Shown piece after piece: positions 14,433 to 23,474 of a stretch of 64,000 nucleotides of DNA (within the stretch, counting starts at the first letter, position 1; each line of letters starts with the position of its first letter). Source of the DNA: Hymenobacter telluris (lineage in GTDB: Bacteria > Bacteroidota > Bacteroidia > Cytophagales > Hymenobacteraceae). The stretch is from contig NZ_JAFLQZ010000013.1 in NCBI RefSeq assembly GCF_017313265.1, positions 1-64,000 of the forward strand. The letters are read 5' to 3'. A program made the position numbers and the translations under genes. Under the pieces are notes generated by a model. It did no database searches. It was not told the origin of the DNA and saw nothing but the letters and a program-made list of their open reading frames with translations.

Positions 14433-15665
14433 ATGGACGTACCCTTGCTCATTGCCCGGCGTTATTTTCTCTCGAAGAAGAAGCGCAACATCATCAGCAT
14501 CATTTCCAACATCTCCATGATTGGCGTGGCGGTGGGAACGATGGCGCTGGTTATTGTGCTGTCGGTTTTCAACGGGCTCGAAGACTTGGTGCGCACCCTC
14601 TACGGCAAGTCGGACCCCGATTTGCTGGTGACGGCCGTGGAAGGCAAATCCTTCCCGGTGAACACGCTGATGCTCGATGGCTTGCGCCGCCTGCAAGGCG
14701 TGGGGCTACTCACCGAGGTAATTGAAGACAACGCCCTGCTGCAATACCACGACCGCCAGATGGTGGTGAAGATGAAGGGCGTGTCGGAAAACTACTACAC
14801 CCAAAGCCGTATCGACTCGGCCATTGTGGAAGGCGACCATCGGCTGCTGCGCGGCGGCAACGAGCCGTACGCGCTGCTGGGGGCCGGGGTGCAGCATGAG
14901 TTGAGCATTGCCCTCAACAACCGCTTTGCGCCGCTGCACCTGCTGTATCCGCGCAACACCGGCCGTAAAACGCTGTCGATGAACCCCGAAACGGCCTTTA
15001 ATGAGCAGAGCATTCTGGCGGGCGGCGTGTTTCTGATTGAGCAGCACATGGACGACAGCTACGTGTTTGTGCCGCTGGAATTTGCTGAAAGCCTGCTCAA
15101 CTACGGCAACCGCCGCACCGCGCTGGAGGTGAACGTAGGCGACGAGCACGACATTCAGGAAGTGAAAGCTGCCGTGAAAAAGCAGCTCGGCGCCAAGTTC
15201 AAAGTCCTCGACTCCGACGAACAGCACGTTAGCTTGCTCAAGGCCATCAAGGTGGAGAAGATGTTCGTGTTTATCACCTTCGCTTTTATTCTGCTGATTG
15301 CCTCGCTCAACATTTTCTTCTCCTTGTCGATGCTGGTTATCGACAAGCGCAAGGACGTGGCTATCCTGCTGGCTATGGGAGCCACGCCGCGCAACATCCG
15401 GCGCATTTTCCTGCTCGAAGGAGCTATTGTGGCCTTTGTGGGGGCCTTTACGGGGCTGGCCTTGGGCATTGCCATCTGCTGGGCTCAGCAAACCTTCCAC
15501 ATCGTGAGCATGGGCATGGCCACTAGCGTAGTGGATTCATACCCGGTGAAAATGCAGTTCTCCGACATTGTGCTGACGGGGCTGGCCATCATCGTCATCA
15601 CGCTTATCGTGTCCGTCCGGCCTGCTCTCAACGCGGCCACCATCGACGTGCGCGAGAACCTCTAG
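14433..15665 (+). CDS. FtsX/LolC-E-type ABC transporter permease
   Basis: 410 aa. N-terminal motif IARRYFLSKKKRNIISIIS with a first membrane helix, a large periplasmic domain, and three C-terminal helices with the FtsX-like stretch DKRKDVAILLAMGATPRNI. This architecture is shared by LolC/LolE, which extract lipoproteins from the inner membrane. Bacteroidota usually have one such homodimer-forming permease. The ATPase partner is not adjacent. Confidence 0.88.
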   Translation: MDVPLLIARRYFLSKKKRNIISIISNISMIGVAVGTMALVIVLSVFNGLEDLVRTLYGKSDPDLLVTAVEGKSFPVNTLMLDGLRRLQGVGLLTEVIEDNALLQYHDRQMVVKMKGVSENYYTQSRIDSAIVEGDHRLLRGGNEPYALLGAGVQHELSIALNNRFAPLHLLYPRNTGRKTLSMNPETAFNEQSILAGGVFLIEQHMDDSYVFVPLEFAESLLNYGNRRTALEVNVGDEHDIQEVKAAVKKQLGAKFKVLDSDEQHVSLLKAIKVEKMFVFITFAFILLIASLNIFFSLSMLVIDKRKDVAILLAMGATPRNIRRIFLLEGAIVAFVGAFTGLALGIAICWAQQTFHIVSMGMATSVVDSYPVKMQFSDIVLTGLAIIVITLIVSVRPALNAATIDVRENL

Positions 15666-15841
15666 AACCTCTTCTGACACAACAATAAGCACTCCTGCTT
15701 GGGCAGGGGCGCAAACCTGTATCTTCTTTTCACCGAAATAGTTATATCATTTCGGCATTTGATTTTATTCCTGACTTTAAACCATAATATTTAGTAGCAG
15801 TACTTACTTTTAACGTTTGAATTGAGTCTATCTGAGTTTTT

Positions 15842-18817
15842 ATGAAGGTTTCTACTTCTCAGCCTTTCCAGATTGTTTATTCGCTGCTGGAGCACGAGTA
15901 CTTAGGCTATCTGTTTGAATCATACGTAGTTCAGCGCAATGCCAAGGGCCAGCTGACGCTTCAGCACCAAACGGTTTCCGTCAAAAATGCTCCGGAATTT
16001 GCCGACGGCCTCGATACCACCGACTTCGAGCTGATTACCCTTACCGACCAGATCCAGCAGGACGCGGTTATCAAGGAGTTTTCGGCCAAGAAAACTACAC
16101 CCGCTGATTTCTTCTTTAAGACCTACGACCCCGACAAGGGCGACAAAGGATTGCAGGACGAAATCTGCCGCTACGTGCAGGAGCGCATGGGCCAGATTTT
16201 GAGCCGGTTGCATGGCAAGCAGGTATTCATCATGGGCAAAGACGGGGAGCCCACCTGGCACGAAATCGGGCTGGCCACCGAAGCCGCGTCCATCCTGTTC
16301 CACTTCCGGCGCAACGACGATAATACCCACTATTTCCCCACTATCCAGTATCAGGGCCAGAAGCTCGACTTTCAGTACAAAAACGCGGTAATTGTGTGCG
16401 AGCAACCCGCTTGGCTGCTCCTCAACGACGTGCTGTACTACTTCCGGCACGATGTAGACGGCAAGAAGCTGCGGCCGTTTCTCAACAAGAAGTTCATTGT
16501 GATTCCGCGGCAGGTAGAGGAAAGCTACTTCCAGCGCTTTGTGGCGCCGCTTGTGGAATCGTTTGATGTGCATGCCCGCGGCTTCGATATCCGCTCGGAG
16601 CGCTACGTGGCCCGGCCCCAGCTTACCTTCTCTGATGCGCCTACTGCAACGGTGGTAGTAGAGGAAGAGCGCCGCCGCCCCACGCCGGGCCGGCCCCGCA
16701 CCACGGCTGCAGTAGGCGCGGCCGTGGCTACCCTACCCGCCATATCCGACCACATTCACTTCGACCTCTCGTTCCGCTACGGCAACTACACCGTGCACAA
16801 CGGCCACGACAAGCGCGTGTGGGTGCAGCTGGAAAAGAAGGAAGACAACTACATTTTTCACCGGCTGGTGCGCAACCTCGACCGGGAGCAGGAAATCATT
16901 CGGGAGCTGGCCGACCGGGCGCTGGAAGTGCGCAACGGCCGCGCCGTGCTGGAAAAAGCCACCGCCTTCCGCTGGCTGCACCACCACTCCGACGAGCTGG
17001 CTCGGCTGGGTTTTACGGTGCAGCAGGGCAGTACCTCGGGCAAAGACTACTTTATTGGCGCGGTAACCGTGCAGGTAGGCATTTCGGAAGCCAACGACTG
17101 GTTTGACGTGCGCGGCACCGTTCGTTTCGGCGAGTTCGAAATTCCGTTCATCAAGCTACGGCCCTATATCCTGCAGCGCCGCCACGAGTACCGCCTGCCC
17201 AATGGCCAGATTGCCATCATTCCGGAGGAGTGGTTCACGCAGTACCTCGAGCTGTTTGCCTTTGCCGAGGAGCACGAGCAGGAGCTGAAGCTGCGCAAAC
17301 ACCACTTAGCGCTGGTTTCAGACCTGCAAAACGGCAACCTGGCTACGGTGGTGATGAGCCATAAGCTGGAAAAGCTGCGCGGTTTCGAGACGGTGGAGGA
17401 CCAGCCGATGCCGGCCGGATTCCGGGGTGAATTGCGGCCCTACCAGAAGGCTGGCTACAACTGGCTGCACTTTGTGAAGGACTACCATTTCGGGGGCTGC
17501 CTCGCCGACGACATGGGCCTGGGCAAGACGATTCAGACGCTGGCGCTGCTGCTGCACCGCAAGGAAAGCGGCGAAGCCGGCGGCGCGGCCTCGTTGCTGG
17601 CTATGCCTACCTCCCTGGTTTATAACTGGTTGAGTGAGGCCCAGAAGTTCACACCGGGCTTGCGCATCCTCACGTACACGGGCACCTACCGCGACAAAAA
17701 CGTAGAGCAGTTTGCCGACTACGATGTGATTCTGACCAGCTACGGGATTGTGCGGCTTGATGCCGAGCTGCTGAAAACCTACAAGTTCGACTACGTGATT
17801 CTGGACGAGTCGCAGGCCATCAAGAACCCCAGTTCCACCACCTCGCACGCGGTGCGGGGGCTGGTTTCGCGCTACCGCCTCATCCTGACGGGTACGCCGG
17901 TGGAGAATAGCACTATGGATTTATGGTCGCAGATGTCGTTCATAAATCCGGGGCTTTTGGGTACGCAGGCGTTTTTCCGCAAGGAGTTCCTCAAGCCAAT
18001 TGAGAAAGGCAAGGATGAAGGCAAAACTCGCAAGCTACACGCCCTCATCAAGCCATTCATTCTGCGCCGCCACAAGGCCCAGGTTGCTCGTGAGCTGCCC
18101 GACAAAATCGAGCATCTCAGCTACTGCCCCATGACCGAGGAGCAACAGCAGTGCTACGAGGAAACCAAGAGCTACTACCGCAACAAGATTCTGCAAAACA
18201 TCGAAGAGCACGGTACGGCCAGCACCCAGTTTATGCTGCTGCAAGGCCTCACCAAGCTCCGTCAGATTGCCAACCACCCGCGCATGGCCCACGAGGACTA
18301 TGAGCATGAGTCGGGCAAGCTGCGCGAGATAATCCGGATGATTAAGAGCGTGGTATCCGAAGGACACAAGGTATTGGTATTCAGTCAGTTTGTAAAGCAC
18401 CTGGACATCGTGCGGGCCTCCCTGGATGAGCGGCAGATTGAGTACGCCTACCTCGACGGCAACACCCGTGACCGGCACAAAGTGGTGAGCCACTTTCAGG
18501 AAACCGAGGACTTGCGGGTGTTCCTCATCAGCCTGAAAGCCGGGGGCGTGGGCCTCAACCTCACCGCCGCCGACTACGTGTTCATTCTGGACCCGTGGTG
18601 GAACCCGGCCGTGGAAGCCCAAGCCGTTGACCGCGCCCACCGCATCGGGCAGGAGCGTACGGTGTTCACCTACAAGTTCATCACGAAAGGCACCGTGGAA
18701 GAGAAAATTCTGGCGCTACAGCACAAGAAAATTCAGCTCGTCACCGACCTCATTACCACCGACGAAGCCATCATCAAGAGCCTCACCAAGGAGGATATTG
18801 AGGAGCTGCTAAAGTAA
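15842..18817 (+). CDS. SNF2-family DEAD/DEAH helicase
   Basis: 991 aa. The N-terminal half of about 520 residues is not a recognised catalytic domain. Then come a SNF2 ATPase domain with Walker A ADDMGLGKTIQT near residue 556, the Walker B box LDESQAIKNP near 654 and TGTPVENS, and a helicase C domain with AGGVGLNLTAADYVFILDPW and RAHRIGQ. These proteins translocate on duplex DNA and remodel protein-DNA complexes; the bacterial RapA/HepA group recycles RNA polymerase. No methylase or nuclease lies nearby, so I do not link it to restriction or phage defence. Confidence 0.92.
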   Translation: MKVSTSQPFQIVYSLLEHEYLGYLFESYVVQRNAKGQLTLQHQTVSVKNAPEFADGLDTTDFELITLTDQIQQDAVIKEFSAKKTTPADFFFKTYDPDKGDKGLQDEICRYVQERMGQILSRLHGKQVFIMGKDGEPTWHEIGLATEAASILFHFRRNDDNTHYFPTIQYQGQKLDFQYKNAVIVCEQPAWLLLNDVLYYFRHDVDGKKLRPFLNKKFIVIPRQVEESYFQRFVAPLVESFDVHARGFDIRSERYVARPQLTFSDAPTATVVVEEERRRPTPGRPRTTAAVGAAVATLPAISDHIHFDLSFRYGNYTVHNGHDKRVWVQLEKKEDNYIFHRLVRNLDREQEIIRELADRALEVRNGRAVLEKATAFRWLHHHSDELARLGFTVQQGSTSGKDYFIGAVTVQVGISEANDWFDVRGTVRFGEFEIPFIKLRPYILQRRHEYRLPNGQIAIIPEEWFTQYLELFAFAEEHEQELKLRKHHLALVSDLQNGNLATVVMSHKLEKLRGFETVEDQPMPAGFRGELRPYQKAGYNWLHFVKDYHFGGCLADDMGLGKTIQTLALLLHRKESGEAGGAASLLAMPTSLVYNWLSEAQKFTPGLRILTYTGTYRDKNVEQFADYDVILTSYGIVRLDAELLKTYKFDYVILDESQAIKNPSSTTSHAVRGLVSRYRLILTGTPVENSTMDLWSQMSFINPGLLGTQAFFRKEFLKPIEKGKDEGKTRKLHALIKPFILRRHKAQVARELPDKIEHLSYCPMTEEQQQCYEETKSYYRNKILQNIEEHGTASTQFMLLQGLTKLRQIANHPRMAHEDYEHESGKLREIIRMIKSVVSEGHKVLVFSQFVKHLDIVRASLDERQIEYAYLDGNTRDRHKVVSHFQETEDLRVFLISLKAGGVGLNLTAADYVFILDPWWNPAVEAQAVDRAHRIGQERTVFTYKFITKGTVEEKILALQHKKIQLVTDLITTDEAIIKSLTKEDIEELLK

Positions 18818-18871
18818 GCTGTATCTATTTTATCGTCCGCCGCTCCGGTAGACGAACAACACTTCCTATTC

Positions 18872-19084
18872 ATGGGTTTATTTGACGCGCCAGAGCCTGT
18901 CAACGTAGAAGTGAAGGGTAACATCTTGCAGTGCCTGGTATGCCGCCATCAGAAATTCTGGCGGCGTGAGGCCCAGCTACACACTGCGACGGCTACGTTC
19001 TTCCAGATGGAATGGACCAACCCGACGGCCCTCTGCTACGTGTGCGACAACTGCGGCTACCTGCACTGGTTTTTGCCTCAGTAG
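18872..19084 (+). CDS. Small zinc-ribbon protein
   Basis: 70 aa. Two cysteine pairs, CLVC (near residue 22) and CDNC (near 58) with another Cys close by, form a zinc ribbon similar to the nucleic-acid-binding DUF2082 type. It follows the SNF2 gene by 54 bases on the same strand and may be cotranscribed; a functional link is only a guess. Confidence 0.72.
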   Translation: MGLFDAPEPVNVEVKGNILQCLVCRHQKFWRREAQLHTATATFFQMEWTNPTALCYVCDNCGYLHWFLPQ

Positions 19085-19103
19085 CGCTTCAATACCTCGT
19101 AAT

Positions 19104-20102
19104 TTACAGCGGCAGTTGCATCACAAACTCGGTGTATTCACCCTCTTTGGTTTCAAATGTGAGCGTGCCACCGTGCCCTTGCGTTACGATATCATAGCTG
19201 ATAGACAGGCCCAAGCCGGTGCCTTCGCCGGTAGGCTTGGTGGTGAAGAAGGGCTGGTATACTTTTTCCTGAGCCAGCACCGGAATGCCAATGCCGTTGT
19301 CCCACACCCGTAGCTCAAATTGCTGGCTGCTTAGCTTAGTTGTAACCCGTAACTCCGGCTGATAGCCCGCCAGCTGTTGCTGCTGTTTTTTTTGCAGCGC
19401 ATAAAACGCATTGTTGAAGAGGTTGAGTAACACCCGCCCGATGTCCTGCGTGGCAATATTGACAAGGCCCAGATGGGGAGCAAAGTGTGTGGTAATGGTT
19501 GTGTTGAACTCTTTATTGCTTGCCCGAACACCTTGGTAAGACAGGCGTAGATATTGATCCACCAGGGCGTTTAAATCGGTAGGCTGCCGCTCACTGGTGG
19601 TATTGCGCGCATGTAGCAGCATCCCGGTCACGATAGAGCCAGCCCGACGGCCGTGTTGCAGTATTCTTTCCAGGTTTTCTTCAAGGCTGTCCAGCAGTTC
19701 GGTGGCGGCGGCCTTTTCTGCTTCCGGAAAAACACTGAGCACCTCCTCTTTCACTTCCTGCACCAGCTCTACGCTGACCTCGGAAAAATTCATGACGAAG
19801 TTGAGCGGATTCTGAATTTCGTGCGCCACCCCGGCCGTTAACTCGCCCAATGAAGCCAACTTCTCTCTCTGAATCAGCTGCCGCTGCGTAGCCTGCAAGC
19901 GTAGCAACGACTGTTGCAGGTCGGTGGTGCGCTCTTTCACCTGCTGCTCCAGCAACTCGTTCTGCTGGGCAAGTAATTCGTGCTTTTCCCGCTCTTGGTG
20001 TAGCCGCCGCCGCTGTTCCCGCACCAGAATAATGATGATACCCGCCACTAGCAGTAACACAACAGGACCAATCAGCAGGAACGGCAGCAGAGCGTTAGGC
20101 AT
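19104..20102 (-). CDS. Membrane-anchored sensor histidine kinase
   Basis: 332 aa. One N-terminal membrane helix (about 5-27), a coiled coil (30-80), a HisKA dimerisation domain with the phospho-acceptor H94 in GVAHEIQNPLNFV, and an HATPase_c domain with N box NLFNNAFYAL and G boxes DNGIGIP and GEGTGLGLS. There is essentially no periplasmic sensor domain, so it likely senses through a partner; the minus-strand membrane protein just upstream is the obvious candidate. No response regulator is in the window. Confidence 0.92.
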   Translation of the reverse strand: MPNALLPFLLIGPVVLLLVAGIIIILVREQRRRLHQEREKHELLAQQNELLEQQVKERTTDLQQSLLRLQATQRQLIQREKLASLGELTAGVAHEIQNPLNFVMNFSEVSVELVQEVKEEVLSVFPEAEKAAATELLDSLEENLERILQHGRRAGSIVTGMLLHARNTTSERQPTDLNALVDQYLRLSYQGVRASNKEFNTTITTHFAPHLGLVNIATQDIGRVLLNLFNNAFYALQKKQQQQLAGYQPELRVTTKLSSQQFELRVWDNGIGIPVLAQEKVYQPFFTTKPTGEGTGLGLSISYDIVTQGHGGTLTFETKEGEYTEFVMQLPL

Positions 20103-20123
20103 GTGAGAGGGAGCTACCGAATA

Positions 20124-20903
20124 TTAAGCAACGGTCAGGTGGTGAAGCGCAATCGAACTATGGCCCAGCACCTTATAGGAGCGATGATGCCACCGGCTGT
20201 AATGCAGCCAGCGTGGCAATGCCTGCAACGGGTTGATGCTTAGTGGAAAGAAGCTGAACATCCAGGCCAGTAAGCCCATATGAACGGCGTAAAGAACAGC
20301 ATCAGGGGCGCTGATAATTCTATCGAACCTGATTCTGGTTACCGAATCATATCCTGAATTATAGATGACGTTGGTAGCTACGTAGGTAACTATAGCATAA
20401 GAAAAGTAAATCAAAACAGACATACTGAAAAAGAATTCTGGTTGTTTCAGTATGTCTATACTAGTACGACTTATTTGAACAATGTGTAATAATGCCAATG
20501 ATACCAGTAAAATACTCCCGAAAGCTTGAGAATAACTATTGAGGTCGACGAATATACCGTTGATAAAAACCGCGTCTAGAAAAGCAGTAAACAAGAATAA
20601 TAGAGTTGCAGACAGTATAAGTTTTGATGATTTTCTTGAATGAAAGAACTTTAAATAAACCTTAATTAGCAATAATACTGCAAATACAGTTGATAAATGA
20701 AAGAGGTATATATCATTTCTAAACAGCAGCCTGCTAGGTAATTTAAGGATATATAAAAGCAACTCCACTATTATGTAGTAGTATATGGGCCTAAACTTCA
20801 CTGGCAGCCGGCATTTGCATACCCACAGAAGAATGAATGGAAGTAATGGCGCAACTTCCAATATCCTACTGTTAAGATGAAGAAGTTCGGCCCAGTCTTT
20901 CAT
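20124..20903 (-). CDS. Multi-span membrane protein of unknown function
   Basis: 259 aa with about seven hydrophobic helices and few charged residues; no family recognised. It is AT-rich compared with the rest of the window. It sits 21 bases upstream of the histidine kinase on the same strand and downstream of a lipoprotein gene, which suggests a three-gene unit in which it could be a sensory or modulatory partner of the kinase (inference). ATG 20903 chosen; a GTG four codons upstream is possible. Confidence 0.7.
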   Translation of the reverse strand: MKDWAELLHLNSRILEVAPLLPFILLWVCKCRLPVKFRPIYYYIIVELLLYILKLPSRLLFRNDIYLFHLSTVFAVLLLIKVYLKFFHSRKSSKLILSATLLFLFTAFLDAVFINGIFVDLNSYSQAFGSILLVSLALLHIVQISRTSIDILKQPEFFFSMSVLIYFSYAIVTYVATNVIYNSGYDSVTRIRFDRIISAPDAVLYAVHMGLLAWMFSFFPLSINPLQALPRWLHYSRWHHRSYKVLGHSSIALHHLTVA

Positions 20904-20950
20904 TGCCCCACGCACTACTTTCCCGTTAGCAACATTTGTTATTTCTAACT

Positions 20951-21427
20951 TCAGTCTTCAACCGTAGGATCATAAAGGCCGCTTGTTTTATCACAGTTGT
21001 CAGGACATCTGTCGTAGCTTGCAAAAGCTTTGGCAGCTGCCAAGGTTGATTTATCTTTCGTAATATCTTTATTATCTTGTCCCACTCCAACAATTATAAT
21101 CCCTATTTTTCCTACTTCCTCAAATCCTCCATCTTGGTTTATTGAACCATATATTCTAATCCCTTTACAATCTGAACCAAGTGAATTTATAAATTCTGTT
21201 AACTTATTCTTATCAATATACACTGCACGATTTTTATTCTTTTTAAATTCTTTTTGATATTTTTTTGCTCCATTTTTTGTATTGTCCTCTACAGTAATTT
21301 CTTTACCTCCAGGATTTTTCACCTTTCCACTAGGCAGGTACAGGTTTTTTTCGTTGCAACTAGTCACGACACTTAACACGCTTGCTAAAAGCAGGAAAGC
21401 AGGAAGAGAATACTTATTGCGTTTCAT
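20951..21427 (-). CDS. Lipoprotein of unknown function
   Basis: 158 aa. Starts MKRNKYSLPAFLLL and has a lipobox ending VVTSC, so it is probably lipidated near residue 24. The mature part is Lys/Asn/Asp-rich with a conserved-looking core (RAVYIDKNKLTEFINSLG, GIRIYGSIN, IIIVGVGQDNKDI) and two C-terminal cysteines, CPDNC. AT-rich, like the next gene downstream (47 bases away). No function can be assigned. An upstream ATG at 21505 is rejected as it hides the lipobox. Confidence 0.72.
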   Translation of the reverse strand: MKRNKYSLPAFLLLASVLSVVTSCNEKNLYLPSGKVKNPGGKEITVEDNTKNGAKKYQKEFKKNKNRAVYIDKNKLTEFINSLGSDCKGIRIYGSINQDGGFEEVGKIGIIIVGVGQDNKDITKDKSTLAAAKAFASYDRCPDNCDKTSGLYDPTVED

Positions 21428-21644
21428 AGTGTGGTTTGATTTGGCAGTTGCTGGCAGTATCCATCGTGAGGTCATCATGCAGTAGACCCACAGGAACCAA
21501 AGCATATTACAAAAATTTATACGAAAATTAAAAATATAGTATTCATAATCTACAGCTGGAATACTTGCGTTGTTGCGCTGCTAAATAGGGCCTGAATGGT
21601 TGAGCAGAACCGAACAAACCTTATCAGCAAATGGTAGTAGAAGT

Positions 21645-22100
21645 ATGCACCTCTACCTCCGTACGCACGTAGCCGCTTCGCCCGCCCAAGTATCCGCCGG
21701 CTTCACGCGGGAGCTATTTCTGGCCCTGGCACCACCGTTTCCACCGTTTCAGCTGCTGCGGTTTGATGGCTGCCAGCGCGGCGACGAGGTGCACATTCAG
21801 ATGGGAGTGGGGCCGCTAAGCACCCGCTGGAACTCGCTTATCACCGACCATGGCATTACCGCCGACGGCACATATTACTTTGTGGATGAGGGCCAGCTAC
21901 TGCCCGCACCGCTGCGCTACTGGCAGCACCGCCACCTGATGCAGCCTGCGCCTGATGGAGGCTGTTACATTGTGGAAGACATTGAATACCGCACCGCATC
22001 CACCGTGTTGGACCGGCTGTTGTGGCCCGTTATGTGGGCGCAGTTTGTGTGGCGGCGGCCTATTTACCAACGCTGGTTTGGTACGGCGGCAGCGCAATAA
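21645..22100 (+). CDS. SRPBCC-type ligand-binding protein
   Basis: 151 aa. The order of strands and the pattern HLYLRTHVAASPAQVSAGFT ... GDEVHIQMGVGPLSTRWNSLIT ... YFVDEGQLLPAPLRYWQHRH ... YIVEDIEYRT fit the helix-grip (START/polyketide-cyclase) fold, similar to uncharacterised proteins of that superfamily. Ligand unknown. ATG 21645 chosen over an upstream non-ATG start. Confidence 0.65.
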   Translation: MHLYLRTHVAASPAQVSAGFTRELFLALAPPFPPFQLLRFDGCQRGDEVHIQMGVGPLSTRWNSLITDHGITADGTYYFVDEGQLLPAPLRYWQHRHLMQPAPDGGCYIVEDIEYRTASTVLDRLLWPVMWAQFVWRRPIYQRWFGTAAAQ

Positions 22101-22196
22101 CTGGTTAGGACGAAGCTGTTGGGCAGCGCGAAGCCAGTGACTCTCGTATATGCCCGCAACAAGCCTGTATCTTGCCGCCTCTCCCTGGTTCTGCCC

Positions 22197-22742
22197 ATGC
22201 GTATTTCGCCTGCTCCTGTCCGCCTGCTGCGGCATCTCACCCGCCTTTCGCTTGCTGCAATGGTCCTGCTGCTGGCCGCTAGTTGCCATAGCACCCAGGT
22301 AGCCTACCAGTTTCGGCCGGCAACCTCGCCCGCCGCGGCCACTATGGCTTCTACCGATTCGGTGCAGGTAGTGGCCCCGGTAGTGGCAACAGCGGCTACT
22401 CCGGCAGTACTAGCAGCGGTTCCTGCTAAGGCGGCTCGACCAGCGCTGCGGCCAGCCCGCCAGATGCGGCAGTTGCGCCGCGTGGTGGCACAGGCCTTGG
22501 CGCAGCAGCGCGTAAAACCCACTACCCATTATGGCGCCGCTCAAAGCATTCGGCACGTAGCCCGTCGTCCTCATCAAACGGCGGAAGTTGGGTTAGGAAC
22601 TACTGTATTTGGCGTGCTGGGCCTGATTGTACTGCCTATTTCCCTGCTTGGCTTGTTGATTTGGGGCGGACCAGTCTGGGCGATACTGGCCGGCCTGGCG
22701 GCGCTGGCTATCCTCATTGCTTATCTCGACCCATTCGGTTAA
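22197..22742 (+). CDS. Lipoprotein with C-terminal membrane helices
   Basis: 181 aa. A lipobox LLLAASC near residue 30 follows a long Arg-containing N-terminus; then an Ala/Val/Pro/Arg-rich linker and, from about residue 140, two hydrophobic helices (GVLGLIVLPISLLGLLIWGG and AILAGLAALAILIAYL). Composition is low complexity and no family is recognised. ATG at 22197. Confidence 0.6.
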   Translation: MRISPAPVRLLRHLTRLSLAAMVLLLAASCHSTQVAYQFRPATSPAAATMASTDSVQVVAPVVATAATPAVLAAVPAKAARPALRPARQMRQLRRVVAQALAQQRVKPTTHYGAAQSIRHVARRPHQTAEVGLGTTVFGVLGLIVLPISLLGLLIWGGPVWAILAGLAALAILIAYLDPFG

Positions 22743-22832
22743 GCAATACGCTGGCTTGTGTGGCTACGAAGCGTGTGGTTGGCAAACGACTGCAATGCAT
22801 TGCAGCTTAACCCCGTACTTAGCAGACACTTG

Positions 22833-23294
22833 CTACAGGTCAAGCATCATTTTCACGTCGGTACGCTGGTAGGGGCTGGCGGGGACTGGCACGTGCCGAA
22901 AGCCCAACTTGTGATACAGTGCCAGCGCCGGCTCCAAGCGAGAATTCGACAGCAGCTCTAGCTGATGGGCGCCAAGTTGCCGGGCTTTGCTGATGGCAGC
23001 CTGCCCCAGCGCAAAGCCGATACCCAGCCCCTGCGCTTTCGGCGACACGGCCATTTTAGCCAGCTCGAACACTCCGTGGCCTTCGGGCAGCAGGGCACAA
23101 GTGCCAACTAGTTGGCCCTGATATTCGGCCATGAGAATAGCGCCGCCGGGCTCCAGAATGTACCGCTCTGGCTCATCAAGCATTTGATAATCGGGCGCTT
23201 CCATCACAAAATACTGCGTTATCCACTCTTCATTGAGCGCGCGAAAGACCGGTTGATGGGCCGGCGTATAGTCGAGGATGCGGGTAACGGACAT
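22833..23294 (-). CDS. GNAT-family N-acetyltransferase
   Basis: 153 aa. Acetyl-CoA binding motif A is visible as KMAVSPKAQGLGIGFALGQ, followed by LELLSNSRLEPALALYHKLGF (motif B region, given in part). The substrate, a small molecule or protein, cannot be told. ATG 23294 chosen; it faces the rRNA methyltransferase gene divergently. Confidence 0.85.
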   Translation of the reverse strand: MSVTRILDYTPAHQPVFRALNEEWITQYFVMEAPDYQMLDEPERYILEPGGAILMAEYQGQLVGTCALLPEGHGVFELAKMAVSPKAQGLGIGFALGQAAISKARQLGAHQLELLSNSRLEPALALYHKLGFRHVPVPASPYQRTDVKMMLDL

Positions 23295-23434
23295 GGGGCA
23301 ATTAGTAAGCTCGTACTGATTGTAAGCCAAGCACAGCAACCGTGCGGCTGGCAATGCAAAGGAAACACACCCGCCGGTACCGTGCGGTTGAACAAGGAAA
23401 ACCGGAAGTGGAAGCCTGCCAAATGGCTATGCCG

Positions 23435-23442
23435 TACCTTTG
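23435..23442 (+). promoter_or_regulatory. -7 promoter element TACCTTTG upstream of the rRNA methyltransferase
   Basis: Perfect TAnnTTTG ending 32 bases before the ATG at 23475; no TTG at the expected -33 distance was found. Confidence 0.45.
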
Positions 23443-23474
23443 CGCTTTCTTGTTTCGTTTGAATTTTCGCTGCT

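Noticed and set aside
15842..19084. SNF2 helicase plus zinc ribbon as a phage-defence system
   Set aside because: No methylase, nuclease, PLD or other defence partner lies nearby; stand-alone SNF2 proteins are common in this phylum.
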